Assembly: GCF_000244955.1 (NCBI RefSeq)
Contig: NZ_CM001439.1
Span: 5,513,234 to 5,577,233 of the forward strand
DNA length: 64,000 nucleotides
Direction of reading: 5' to 3'
Source of the DNA: Saccharomonospora marina XMU15
GTDB lineage: Bacteria > Actinomycetota > Actinomycetes > Mycobacteriales > Pseudonocardiaceae
A model generated the notes under the pieces. It was not told the origin of the DNA. It ran no database searches and saw only the letters and a list, made by a program, of their open reading frames with translations. Below, in pieces: positions 18,309 to 26,452 of this stretch. Numbering within the stretch: position 1 is the first letter of the stretch; each line of letters begins with the position of its first letter. The position numbers and the translations under genes were made by a program.

Positions 18309-19471
18309 GCGCGCTCCAACGCCTTGGCGACGACCCCGCGCAGCACCTCGTTGGTGCCACCGCGCAGGGTGTATCCGGGGGAATGAAGCAGACCGCGAAC
18401 AAGGTGGCCGGTGAACGTGCCCGGCGCCGCGTCCGGATCCAGCATCTCGTCGGCGAGTATCCGCGCCCGCTCGGCCACCTCCTGTTCGAACCGGGTGCCC
18501 AGATCCTTGACCAGCGCGGCGGCCACGTCGGCGGGTTTGCCCGCCGCGAGCACTCCTGCGACAGACAACGACAACTGCCGCAGGGTGAGCAGGCGGGACG
18601 TGAGCGCGCCGATCTCGACGACCGCCGCCGGGTCTCGGTCCGCGCGTCGGCGTACCTCGGAGACGAGCGCGGCCAGCAGGGGGAAGGTGGTGAGCAGGCG
18701 TTCCGGTCCGCTGCGTTCATAACCCAGCTCAGAGGTGACCTGGCCCCAACCGCTGCCGATCTCACCCAGCACATACCGATCCGGGACGAACACTCCGTCC
18801 AGCCGTACCTCGTTGAACTCGTGCTCACCGGTGAGCAGCCGGATCGGCCGTACGGTGACACCCTCGGCACGCAGGTTCACGATGAACTGGCTCAGCCCGG
18901 CGTGCCGCTCTCCGGAATCCGGTGCGCTTCTGGCGAGCACGAAGAACCACTGCGCCCGATGTGCTCCGCTGGTCCACACCTTCGTCCCGGTCAGCCGCCA
19001 ACCGCCAGCCACTCTGACCGCTCGTGTCCGCACGGAAGCCAAGTCGGAGCCGCTGTCCGGTTCGCTCATGCCGATGGCGAAGTAGCAGCGTCCCGCCGCG
19101 ATCTCAGGCAGGAACTCCGCCCGCTGCTGTTCGCTGCCGTAGCGCAACAGCGAGGGGGCGGTCTGGCGGTCAGCGATCCAGTGCGCCGCCACCGGGGCCC
19201 CCGCGGCGAGGAGCTCTTCAAGTACCACTTGCCGATCCAGCACCGTCCGTCCCTGGCCGCCGTACCGGCGCGGAATGGTCATGCCAACCCACCCCTGCTC
19301 AGCCAGCCGCCGCGAGAACGGCTCATCCCAGCCGGTCAACCAGGAATCACATTGGGGGGTGAACGCACCTCGCCGGATCTCGGAATCGAGAAACGCACGT
19401 ACCTCGGACCGGAGCGGTTCCAGGTCCGGCGAAACCCGCATCACATCTATCGGTAGAACACGGCTACTCAT
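18305..19471 (-). CDS. Acyl-CoA dehydrogenase, larger subunit-like partner
   Basis: 388 residues. FAD/substrate loop motifs FAIGMSEPDSGSDLASVRT and GTKVWTSGAHRAQW are intact, with YERSGPERLL and the C-terminal YTLRGGTNEVLRG. ATG 19471 with GGAG upstream is chosen; the open frame extends further. It overlaps the smaller dehydrogenase by 4 bases. It introduces a double bond alpha,beta to the CoA thioester, feeding the crotonase encoded two genes downstream. Confidence 0.9.
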   Translation of the reverse strand: MSSRVLPIDVMRVSPDLEPLRSEVRAFLDSEIRRGAFTPQCDSWLTGWDEPFSRRLAEQGWVGMTIPRRYGGQGRTVLDRQVVLEELLAAGAPVAAHWIADRQTAPSLLRYGSEQQRAEFLPEIAAGRCYFAIGMSEPDSGSDLASVRTRAVRVAGGWRLTGTKVWTSGAHRAQWFFVLARSAPDSGERHAGLSQFIVNLRAEGVTVRPIRLLTGEHEFNEVRLDGVFVPDRYVLGEIGSGWGQVTSELGYERSGPERLLTTFPLLAALVSEVRRRADRDPAAVVEIGALTSRLLTLRQLSLSVAGVLAAGKPADVAAALVKDLGTRFEQEVAERARILADEMLDPDAAPGTFTGHLVRGLLHSPGYTLRGGTNEVLRGVVAKALERA

Positions 19472-19553
19472 CAGTGTCTCCAGTTCTGACAGAGGGATCC
19501 GCCGCCGCAGCCGATCGGCGAGAGGAATGGTCCGGCTGCGGCGGCCACGTGCC

Positions 19554-20738
19554 TCACAGCCAGTTCGGAGCGATCTCGGAGGCCCACAGCTCGATGCTGC
19601 GCATCTGCACGTCGTGCGGAATCGGTCCTGGGTACTGCCACTGCAGCAGATACTCAGGGTCGTGCTGCGACACCAACTTCTCGATCTGGCGGTTGATGTC
19701 GTCGGGCGTACCGACGAACTCGAACCCACGCTCACACAGAGTGTCGTAGTCGGACCCGATCTGGCCGGTCTCGCCGGGATTGCGCATCACTTCGGAAAAG
19801 CCCATCGGCCCGAACCAGTTCGGGAAGATGAAACCATTACCGCGCCGGGCCCAGTAATGGGCCTCGTCGGCGTCTCGTGACACCAGCACATCGCGGAAAA
19901 TGCCTACCCCCTGGCCGCGCTTGAACGCCCCCCGACCCGCCGCCTCGGCCTCCTCCTGATACACGTCCAGCAACCGAGAAATGACCTCGTCATTGGTGTT
20001 CATCACGATTGGGACGATGCCCTCACGAGCACAGAACCGGAAGGACTCCTCGCTGAAGCTGAACGGCTGGAACACCTGCGGCCACGGCTTCTGATACGGT
20101 TTCGGGGCGATGCCGACCTCGGTGATCACACCCTGCTTGTCCTGCCCGCCCCCATACGCGTTCACCGCTTCGTGATTGAAATCGATTCCCGGTGGCGGAA
20201 CCTGCCAGTTCTCGGTCTTCAGAGACGTCGTGCGCTCGCTCCACAACGCCTTCATGATCTCCCAGTGCTCGTTGAACCGCTTGCGGTTGGCCACATCACG
20301 TTCCGACTTGTCGGAGAACGTGGCGCCGACGTGGTACGTCTGCCCGAGCACGTCCGCCCACCGCTTCTGATACCCCCTGGCGATCCCGACGAAGGAGCGT
20401 CCGCGCGTCATCTGGTCGAGCATCGCGAGGTCCTCGGCCAGCCGAATCGGATTCTGGAACGGCAGCACGTTCGCCATCTGCCCGACCTTGATCCGCTGTG
20501 TCTGCATCGCGATGTACAGATCGAGCAGGATCGGGTTGTTCGACTCCTCGAAGCCTTCGATGTGGAAATGGTGCTCGGTAAACGCGACGCCCCAGTACCC
20601 GAGATCGTCAGCCAGTTGCGCCTGCTTGGTGATCTGGAAGAGCATGTTCTGGTAGTTCTTGTCGTTGACCCCAGCGAAGCCCTTCTTCATCTGGTCATAA
20701 CTACCCACGGCTGGCAGGTAGAACAAAATCTCCTTCAT
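19554..20738 (-). CDS. LLM-class flavin-dependent monooxygenase (bacterial luciferase-like)
   Basis: 394 residues with the luciferase-like TIM barrel: YWGVAFTEHHFHIEGFEESN at the flavin site, GQMANVLPFQNPIRLAEDLA, TRGRSFVGIARGYQK, and the late FVGTPDDINRQIEKL. GAGGAG precedes ATG 20738. These enzymes use FMNH2 from a separate reductase; the operon supplies both a reductase and a RibBA. A type II Baeyer-Villiger oxidation or a hydroxylation are the main options. It opens the core catabolic run, right after the VOC gene. Confidence 0.9.
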   Translation of the reverse strand: MKEILFYLPAVGSYDQMKKGFAGVNDKNYQNMLFQITKQAQLADDLGYWGVAFTEHHFHIEGFEESNNPILLDLYIAMQTQRIKVGQMANVLPFQNPIRLAEDLAMLDQMTRGRSFVGIARGYQKRWADVLGQTYHVGATFSDKSERDVANRKRFNEHWEIMKALWSERTTSLKTENWQVPPPGIDFNHEAVNAYGGGQDKQGVITEVGIAPKPYQKPWPQVFQPFSFSEESFRFCAREGIVPIVMNTNDEVISRLLDVYQEEAEAAGRGAFKRGQGVGIFRDVLVSRDADEAHYWARRGNGFIFPNWFGPMGFSEVMRNPGETGQIGSDYDTLCERGFEFVGTPDDINRQIEKLVSQHDPEYLLQWQYPGPIPHDVQMRSIELWASEIAPNWL

Positions 20739-20766
20739 AAACTTACTCCTCACATCGGTTAACTGG

Positions 20767-21123
20767 TCAAGCCCGGCTTCGGTAGACCACGAAAGGGTTC
20801 CCGCTGGGGTCCCGCAATACCGCCCGAATCTCGTGCGCCCCCTCAACCGGCCCGGACAACACCGTCGCACCGGCCGCCAGCAGCCGGGACACCGCAACCG
20901 AGACGTCCTCGCTCCGGAACACCGGCAACGCCGACTCCGGCACCGGATGGTCAGCCGGAATCGCCAAGGCGAGCTTTATCGACCCGGCGGAGAGTTCGGC
21001 ATAGTCGTCCCGATCCCGCATCCGGACACCGAGCCCCAATCCATCTCGATAAAAGGCCAACGAACTTTCCAAATCGGACGCGGGGAGCAGGATAGACCGC
21101 AAATCACACTTCGAATCAGACAC
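20767..21123 (-). CDS. VOC-superfamily (glyoxalase/dioxygenase-like) protein
   Basis: 118 residues from GTG 21123 (GGAG five bases upstream; GTG 21129 would overlap that site). One beta-alpha-beta-beta-beta module pair: LPASDLESSLAFYRDGLGLG, then VLRDPSGNPFVVYRSRA. The usual metal ligands (His/Glu) are only partly recognisable, so it could be an isomerase, a binding protein or an inactive member. It is the promoter-proximal gene of the leftward operon, 87 bases from the nearer operator-like palindrome. Confidence 0.75.
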   Translation of the reverse strand: MSDSKCDLRSILLPASDLESSLAFYRDGLGLGVRMRDRDDYAELSAGSIKLALAIPADHPVPESALPVFRSEDVSVAVSRLLAAGATVLSGPVEGAHEIRAVLRDPSGNPFVVYRSRA

Positions 21124-21209
21124 AAACACTCCATTCGTCCGATCTCGCGAGTTGGGCCGAGGTTTCACCTGTGGAAACAGATTGTTACCCGCCACGCGGA
21201 CGAGCACGC

Positions 21210-21226
21210 CGTATCAATGTGAGACA
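21210..21226. promoter_or_regulatory. Imperfect 17-bp palindrome, candidate activator site
   Basis: CGTATCAATGTGAGACA matches the perfect site at 21363 in 14 of 17 positions: right arm identical, left arm 5 of 7. It lies between the divergent VOC/monooxygenase operon and the regulator gene, about 87 bases before the VOC start. Probable second binding site of the GAF/Fis regulator. Confidence 0.55.
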
Positions 21227-21362
21227 ACGACCATGCCTCGCGTCTGGCCGAGCGGGGTCGACCGCGCGTTTTCGCAGCGTGTCGGGCACATGATGGCCGA
21301 AGGTTCAGGTCAACGACTTCTGGGCGGAGCCCACTCAAGCCGCGTCAAGCAAAGGTGACCTG

Positions 21363-21379
21363 TGTCTCAAAGTGAGACA
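21363..21379. promoter_or_regulatory. Perfect palindrome TGTCTCA-N3-TGAGACA, candidate activator site
   Basis: Two 7-base arms match exactly as inverted repeats with a 3-base spacer, 75 bases before ATG 21454 of the divergent regulator. Inverted repeats of this kind are recognised by Fis-type helix-turn-helix dimers. Same layout and length as the palindrome in front of the paralogous regulator at 56144. Confidence 0.65.
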
Positions 21380-21453
21380 ATCGGGCCAACGGGATTCCGC
21401 CCTACTCTGGTCGGACGATCACGTCACACCCCGTGGACGATGGAGTGCAGGCA

Positions 21454-23343
21454 ATGGAGCCCACCTCAGTCGCACCCGGTGGCCGTGCCTCAGGCGGGAC
21501 GGCCACACCTGAGGCACGCCACGAGCCCCCGCAGCTGTCCGTACGTGCCGAGATCGCGCTGTCATGGCGCCGGTCCGCAGCCTGCGGAATAACCCCTGAC
21601 AAGAAGGCTGAACTACCCTACGATCCGGACTTCGACAGTGACAGCCGACTGCTGAAGGCGGCCACGCCGGTTGTGGAACGTCTCGCCAGTTCCCTGGCCG
21701 ATACCTCCACCAGCATCCTGCTCGCCGACCGGCAGGCGCGGATTGTGCGGCGCTGGGTTGGCGAGAAGCCGCTGTACAGCGCATTGGACAACGCACACGC
21801 GGCCCCTGGGTTCGCCTTCGCGGAGGAGTATGCCGGCACCAACGGGTTAGGCACAGTCCTGGAGGAAGCTCGAACGGTCGCGGTTCGCGGCGAAGAACAC
21901 TACGCGGACTTCCTACGCCACCTGTCGTGCGTTGGGGTCCCCATCCACAACCCGGTCACCCGAGCCGTCGAGGGAGTTCTCGACATTACCTGCCTCGCCG
22001 ACGACTACAATCCGCTCATCCCCGCTCTGCTCTCCGAATCGGTACAGCACATCGAAACCCGGTTGAGCCACCTGTCCTCCCCCGCCGATGTCGCCCTCGT
22101 CGAGGCGTTCACCCGTGCCCGCCGTCTGCATCGAGGCGCCATACTCGGCCTCAACCCGAACATGATCCTCACCAACCCCATCGCCAGCGGCAATCTCACA
22201 CCCCACGACCAGGCGGTACTCTGGGACGCGTCCACACAGTTGGCCCGTACCCAGCGCTCCGAAGTAAGCGTGGACCTCACGCACGGGCGGTACCGTGTCC
22301 GGTGCGAACCCGTCACGACCGGATCCCACCACCCTGCCGGAGTCGTGCTGTACCTCGATCCGATCCGGCCCCGCCACGTCAGCACGGGCTCCCACCCATC
22401 CGTGACGGCCACCAGCACGGGCATCACGCCTCCAGCGGGACGCAGCCCACAGTGGCGCCGCATCACCACGCGTATCCAGGAACTGGCTCAGCTCCCCGAT
22501 CCGGTAGCGATCACGGGCGAGCCGGGCAGCGGAAAGCTCTACCTGGCCAAGTATCTGCACGAACTGTCCAGTCCCGCCCGGGGACTGCGGGTTTTCAACG
22601 CCGCCGACCCCACCGAGACCGCGCCCAAGAACCTGATCATCCGGGCCAACGAAACCCTTGGGCAAGGCGACAACGTCATCGTACGGCGAATCGAATACCT
22701 TCCGACACAGGCGCAGGCGCAGTTGCGGGCCCTCGCGGCGACCAGCCCCCATCCCACGTCCGCATCGACAACCGGACGACTCATCGTCACCGCCCAAACC
22801 ACGACCCACACCAATGAGTGGCTCGAACAAGCCCTCGCGTCCTACCCGCACCACCTGTGGGTTCCGCCGCTGGCCCAGCACACCGAGGACATCGCCGACC
22901 TGACACCGGTTCTGCTCACGGAACTCGCCGGTCAACCCACCGCACACTGCAGCCTGCCAACGCTCCAAGCACTGATGCGTAGCCCGTGGCCGGGCAACAT
23001 CGCCGAGTTACGAGACGCCCTTGCCGCCGCACTCAACGCCAGCGACGGCCAGGAGATCCAACCGCACCACCTACCGACCTGGGTGCTCAAACGTGCACAC
23101 CAACGACAACTATCCGTAATGGACCAGTCGGAACGCGAACTGATCATCGAAACACTAGCCAGCGTCGGCAACAACCGGACGCAAGCGGCAAGAATCTTGG
23201 GCATCGGCCGCGCCACCCTGTACCGCAAGATCCGTACCCTCGGCATCTCCACCGCCCAGGAACTCCAGATGGGGCTGTCTGATCAACTTATCGGACAGTC
23301 CCACTGCCAGGTGTCGCGAGACCGTCGAGGACCGGCTCGCTGA
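21454..23343 (+). CDS. GAF/AAA-like/Fis-type transcriptional regulator (AcoR-like)
   Basis: 629 residues. N-terminal RAEIALSWRRSAACGI, a GAF-type sensor (about residues 75-205, with AGTNGLGTVLEEA), then an AAA+ remnant with Walker A GEPGSGKL at 355-362, and a C-terminal Fis helix-turn-helix (NNRTQAARILGIGRATLYRK). The GAFTGA loop needed to contact sigma-54 is absent, and actinomycetes generally lack sigma-54, so it must act through the ordinary polymerase. ATG 21454 has GGAG eight bases upstream; GTG 21433 is possible. Divergent from the monooxygenase operon that it most likely controls. Confidence 0.85.
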   Translation: MEPTSVAPGGRASGGTATPEARHEPPQLSVRAEIALSWRRSAACGITPDKKAELPYDPDFDSDSRLLKAATPVVERLASSLADTSTSILLADRQARIVRRWVGEKPLYSALDNAHAAPGFAFAEEYAGTNGLGTVLEEARTVAVRGEEHYADFLRHLSCVGVPIHNPVTRAVEGVLDITCLADDYNPLIPALLSESVQHIETRLSHLSSPADVALVEAFTRARRLHRGAILGLNPNMILTNPIASGNLTPHDQAVLWDASTQLARTQRSEVSVDLTHGRYRVRCEPVTTGSHHPAGVVLYLDPIRPRHVSTGSHPSVTATSTGITPPAGRSPQWRRITTRIQELAQLPDPVAITGEPGSGKLYLAKYLHELSSPARGLRVFNAADPTETAPKNLIIRANETLGQGDNVIVRRIEYLPTQAQAQLRALAATSPHPTSASTTGRLIVTAQTTTHTNEWLEQALASYPHHLWVPPLAQHTEDIADLTPVLLTELAGQPTAHCSLPTLQALMRSPWPGNIAELRDALAAALNASDGQEIQPHHLPTWVLKRAHQRQLSVMDQSERELIIETLASVGNNRTQAARILGIGRATLYRKIRTLGISTAQELQMGLSDQLIGQSHCQVSRDRRGPAR

Positions 23344-23489
23344 TCGCGGCGGAGAAGCGCGCTGCGTCGACGGATGGATCGGCGGACGGCCCGCGTTGAG
23401 GCCAGCGACGGTGCTGGCTTCGAAGACGCTCAAGGCCACGGCGCCCGGATCGGCGCCCTGACTGGGCCCTGTCGGAGATACTGTCGAGC

Positions 23490-23718
23490 AGGAGAGCTCT
23501 ACCGGCACCCGGCCGTCCGTGAAGTGGCCGTCGTCGGCGTCCTCGACATCCGCTGGGGCGAGACGCCAGTGGCCACCGTGGCGCTCCAGAACGCCGCCGA
23601 GGCGACGGCCGAGGAGCTCATCGCGTACGCCCGGGGGCGGCTTGCCCACTTCAAGTGCCCTACCCGGGTCGAGTTCGTGGCTGAGTTGCACCGCACAGCG
23701 ACCGGCAAGGTTCTCTAA
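23490..23718 (+). pseudogene. AMP-forming acyl-CoA ligase, C-terminal remnant
   Basis: Only the last ~75 residues: ELYRHPAVREVAVVGVLD, ARGRLAHFKCPTRVEFV and the catalytic-Lys region TATGKVL, directly before a stop. The adenylation core is missing and upstream sequence is unrelated. It ends 92 bases before the TetR gene. A leftover of a ligase gene deleted in a rearrangement after the regulator gene. Confidence 0.75.
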
Positions 23719-23810
23719 ACGGTGCTACGTCAGCAGCAGGGCGCAGACGAACACGCAGTACGCCGCTGAGCTCAGTTCAGACTGCTTCCGTAATGCTAAT
23801 CCGGCGCAGG

Positions 23811-24422
23811 TCACGATTCGAGGGAGAGGAACCGGACCGCGACCTCTGAGATCTTGCGTGCTGTCGCGGTTCGGTCCCACCTGGGCAGCGCCAGGTGACT
23901 GACTGTCAGGCGGACCATGGTGTCGGCCGCGTCGATGACATCGTTTTCGGGAAGACTCGGGTAACTCTCCGCGACCCATCCGGCCAGGGTGTCGGAGGCG
24001 AGGTCGAGGAGTCGCGCGGAAGTCGTGAGCAGTGGGAGCATCCCCGTGGACGCTTGGCTCCCCCCATTCAGGTCGCGGTTGGAGATGAGCACCGCCTTGA
24101 GCAGGGGGCTACGCCCCGCCTCGTCCAAGGTGTAGTCGACGGCTGCGGCGATGCCGCGCTTCGCATCGCCGACGTGCGCCTCCAGCGCCCCCTGGATGCC
24201 CTCCAGGAAGCGTGAGGCTTCCCGAAGCACGACGGCTTCTCCGAGGCCGGCCTTGTCACCGAACTCCTTGTAGAGAGCTGCCCGCGACACCCCGGCTCGG
24301 TCCGCCACCTCCCCCATGCGCACCCGGTCCCAGCCGCGGTCGATGATCAAGTCGTGGGCAGCCTCGAGTACAGCCGAGCGCATGTGCTCCCTGAACCGTT
24401 CACGCATGGAGTGTGCCCGCAT
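23811..24422 (-). CDS. TetR-family transcriptional regulator
   Basis: 203 residues. The N-terminal helix-turn-helix is VRMGEVADRAGVSRAALYKEF; the rest is a helical ligand domain. ATG 24422 is the first in-frame start after the palindrome; ATG 24407 is an alternative, and neither has a clear Shine-Dalgarno, so a leaderless transcript is possible. The perfect 24-bp inverted repeat at 24432-24455 sits immediately upstream, consistent with autoregulation. No catabolic gene is tightly linked, though a ligase relic lies just downstream. Confidence 0.85.
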   Translation of the reverse strand: MRAHSMRERFREHMRSAVLEAAHDLIIDRGWDRVRMGEVADRAGVSRAALYKEFGDKAGLGEAVVLREASRFLEGIQGALEAHVGDAKRGIAAAVDYTLDEAGRSPLLKAVLISNRDLNGGSQASTGMLPLLTTSARLLDLASDTLAGWVAESYPSLPENDVIDAADTMVRLTVSHLALPRWDRTATARKISEVAVRFLSLES

Positions 24423-24431
24423 GAAAGACAG

Positions 24432-24455
24432 GGTAGCGATCTCTGTCTCGCTACC
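24432..24455. promoter_or_regulatory. 24-bp perfect inverted repeat, candidate TetR operator
   Basis: GGTAGCGA (24432-24439) and TCGCTACC (24448-24455) are exact inverted repeats separated by 8 bases. It begins 10 bases upstream of the TetR start. Size and symmetry fit a TetR dimer pair. Confidence 0.6.
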
Positions 24456-25123
24456 GACTCCCGCCACCGATCTGGACAAGATCAAGCTACCGTGCGTGGT
24501 CGTCGGCACCCCTGGTCGTGACGCTGTACAACTGGACAAAGGCCCGCTAGTATCCCCGCACCAACTGCCGACGACGACGGCCCAACACCACCCTCCGTTC
24601 GTAGGCCGGCACGATCGTCTGCACGCCCCACTGTGCAACGGGAGTCAATGGAGCTGACGTCTCGTCTCCAGCGCGATGCGAACAGTACCCGATCCTTGAG
24701 CGACATCAGACGTCCCTCCGGCCGCTTCGTGATCGATCCTTTCGGGTAGACGACGAGGCGCGCGCGATCCACGGCTTCGACCGCGGCGCGGAGCCCAGCT
24801 CGGCTGTTGAACGATCGACCTCGATGTGGCCGGCCGGCCGAAACCACCAGCCGACAGCTCTGCTCTGAAACGGGCTCGTCTTTGCCATGAACCGGGGATC
24901 CGGCCCTCTGGTCCAGGATCATCTCCGCCGGGAACAACGGATCGGTTCGGGAGACAGGGCTGACCGCCGGCACCGCACCTCCCGTCTCGGCGAGGCGTTC
25001 CGTGCCGCGGCAGTCCACTCTCCTGGCCACCAGCAGCAGCGGTTTGCGAATGAGCAACACCAGCCACTATGCAGGACCGCGTGCGTCTCTGGGGGCGTGC
25101 CTCACGTCTGCAACCGACGCGAT
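24456..25123. other. 668 bases without a convincing gene
   Basis: Open frames exist on the minus strand (for example one with ARLVVYPKGSITKRPEGR) but none has a recognisable domain, a good start or consistent codon bias. Probably decayed coding DNA between the TetR gene and the P450 system. I see no RNA gene or clear repeat here. Confidence 0.4.
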
Positions 25124-26452
25124 TCACCGACGCCCAGAATGATAGACAGAAGCCCCACCGCCGTCCACGCTGTCGACATCCAAGTCATCCTTGTTCGCCG
25201 CACTGGGCGGTGCCTCGGTGGTGACCACGGTCAGCGGTCGGCCCGCTTCGTCACACCGCAACCTTTGCTTCAGGGTGGCCATATCGACTGCGGTCCCCTG
25301 GCCGAGCATGCGCTTGGTGGTCATGAAGTCCCGGGGACGGTTGACACAGTCAGCGGCTATCAGCTCGCCCTTCCGGAGGTAGTAGCAGGTGAAATCGCGG
25401 TCGGCGGTCGGGTCACCGCTCAGGACGATGTCGTCATAGCCCGTGTTGAGTCCCGCGATCTGGAGCTTGAGGTCATACTGATCCGACCAGAACCACGGGG
25501 GCGCTGTGACCTCCTTGTCCTTTCCACAGATGGTCGCCGCTGCCACCTTCGCCTGCTCCACCGCGCTCGGCACCGACTCCAGGCGAATCCGTCGGCCGTA
25601 GCGTGGCATGTCCTGCGAGGCGCAGTCCCCGGCGGCCACAATGGTGGGATCACTGCTGCGCGCGTGCGCGTCGATCAAGATCCCGTCGTCCACCGCCAGG
25701 CCGGCTGCCTCGGCCAGTTCCGTGGTCGGTTCGATACCGACCCCGATGATCACGAGATCGGCTGCCACAAGCTCGCCGCTCGCCAGGACCGCCTCGCGGA
25801 CGCGGTGGTCGCCGACCAGGGCCTCGACCGATGCGCTCGTCCGCACGTCGACTCCCTCATGTTGGTGGACGCGCGTGAAGAATGCCGACACCTCAGGAGC
25901 GGTCACCCGCTCGAGGACACGGTCTGCGGCCTCCAGCACGGTGACGTCAAGACCCAGCGCGCGCAACGACGCGGCGGTCTCCAGGCCGATGTAACCACCA
26001 CCGACGATGACGGCACGACGTCCGGGGATGGCGTGCTCGCGGATCCGCTTGACATCGGATGACCGACGTAGGTAGTGCACCCCATCGAGCTGGGTGCCGG
26101 CGGCACGCAGGCGTCGTGGGCGTGCGCCGGTGCAGAGAGCCAGGGCGTCATAGGACAGTCTGTCCCCCGTGCTGAGCAGGACCTGGCGAGCCGAACGATC
26201 GATCTCCTCCACGCAGGCGTCCAGGCACTCGATGCCCTGCTTGAGGTAGAAGTCCTGGGAGCGAATGGCCAACTCCGTCAGCGAGCACTTGCCAGCGAGG
26301 TAAGCCTTCGACAGAGGAGGTCTCTGGTAGGGCAGCACCGACTCGTCACCGACCAGCACGATTTCACCGGACCAGCCCTCCTGGCGGAGGCTGGTGACCA
26401 GCTGTGCCCCGGCATGACTGGCACCGACCACCACCGTGCGCGCTGAGCTCAT
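25124..26452 (-). CDS. NAD(P)H-dependent ferredoxin reductase (FAD), P450 redox partner
   Basis: 442 residues. N-terminal FAD motif VVVGASHAGAQLVTSLR, LPYQRPPLSKAYLAG, NAD motif VIVGGGYIGLETAASL, and VAAGDCAS near the second FAD contact: the putidaredoxin/rhodocoxin reductase type. The start overlaps the P450 stop as ATGA. It would pass electrons from NAD(P)H to the [2Fe-2S] ferredoxin encoded two genes upstream, and on to the CYP153-like P450. About 40 C-terminal residues extend past the usual end. Confidence 0.9.
   Translation of the reverse strand: MSSARTVVVGASHAGAQLVTSLRQEGWSGEIVLVGDESVLPYQRPPLSKAYLAGKCSLTELAIRSQDFYLKQGIECLDACVEEIDRSARQVLLSTGDRLSYDALALCTGARPRRLRAAGTQLDGVHYLRRSSDVKRIREHAIPGRRAVIVGGGYIGLETAASLRALGLDVTVLEAADRVLERVTAPEVSAFFTRVHQHEGVDVRTSASVEALVGDHRVREAVLASGELVAADLVIIGVGIEPTTELAEAAGLAVDDGILIDAHARSSDPTIVAAGDCASQDMPRYGRRIRLESVPSAVEQAKVAAATICGKDKEVTAPPWFWSDQYDLKLQIAGLNTGYDDIVLSGDPTADRDFTCYYLRKGELIAADCVNRPRDFMTTKRMLGQGTAVDMATLKQRLRCDEAGRPLTVVTTEAPPSAANKDDLDVDSVDGGGASVYHSGRR

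Noticed and set aside
21454-23343. Sigma-54 enhancer-binding protein
   Set aside because: GAFTGA loop is absent and no -24/-12 promoter is seen upstream of the target operon.
24482-25060. Long minus-strand open frame between TetR and the ferredoxin reductase gene
   Set aside because: No domain, no convincing start; high GC gives open frames on all strands here.
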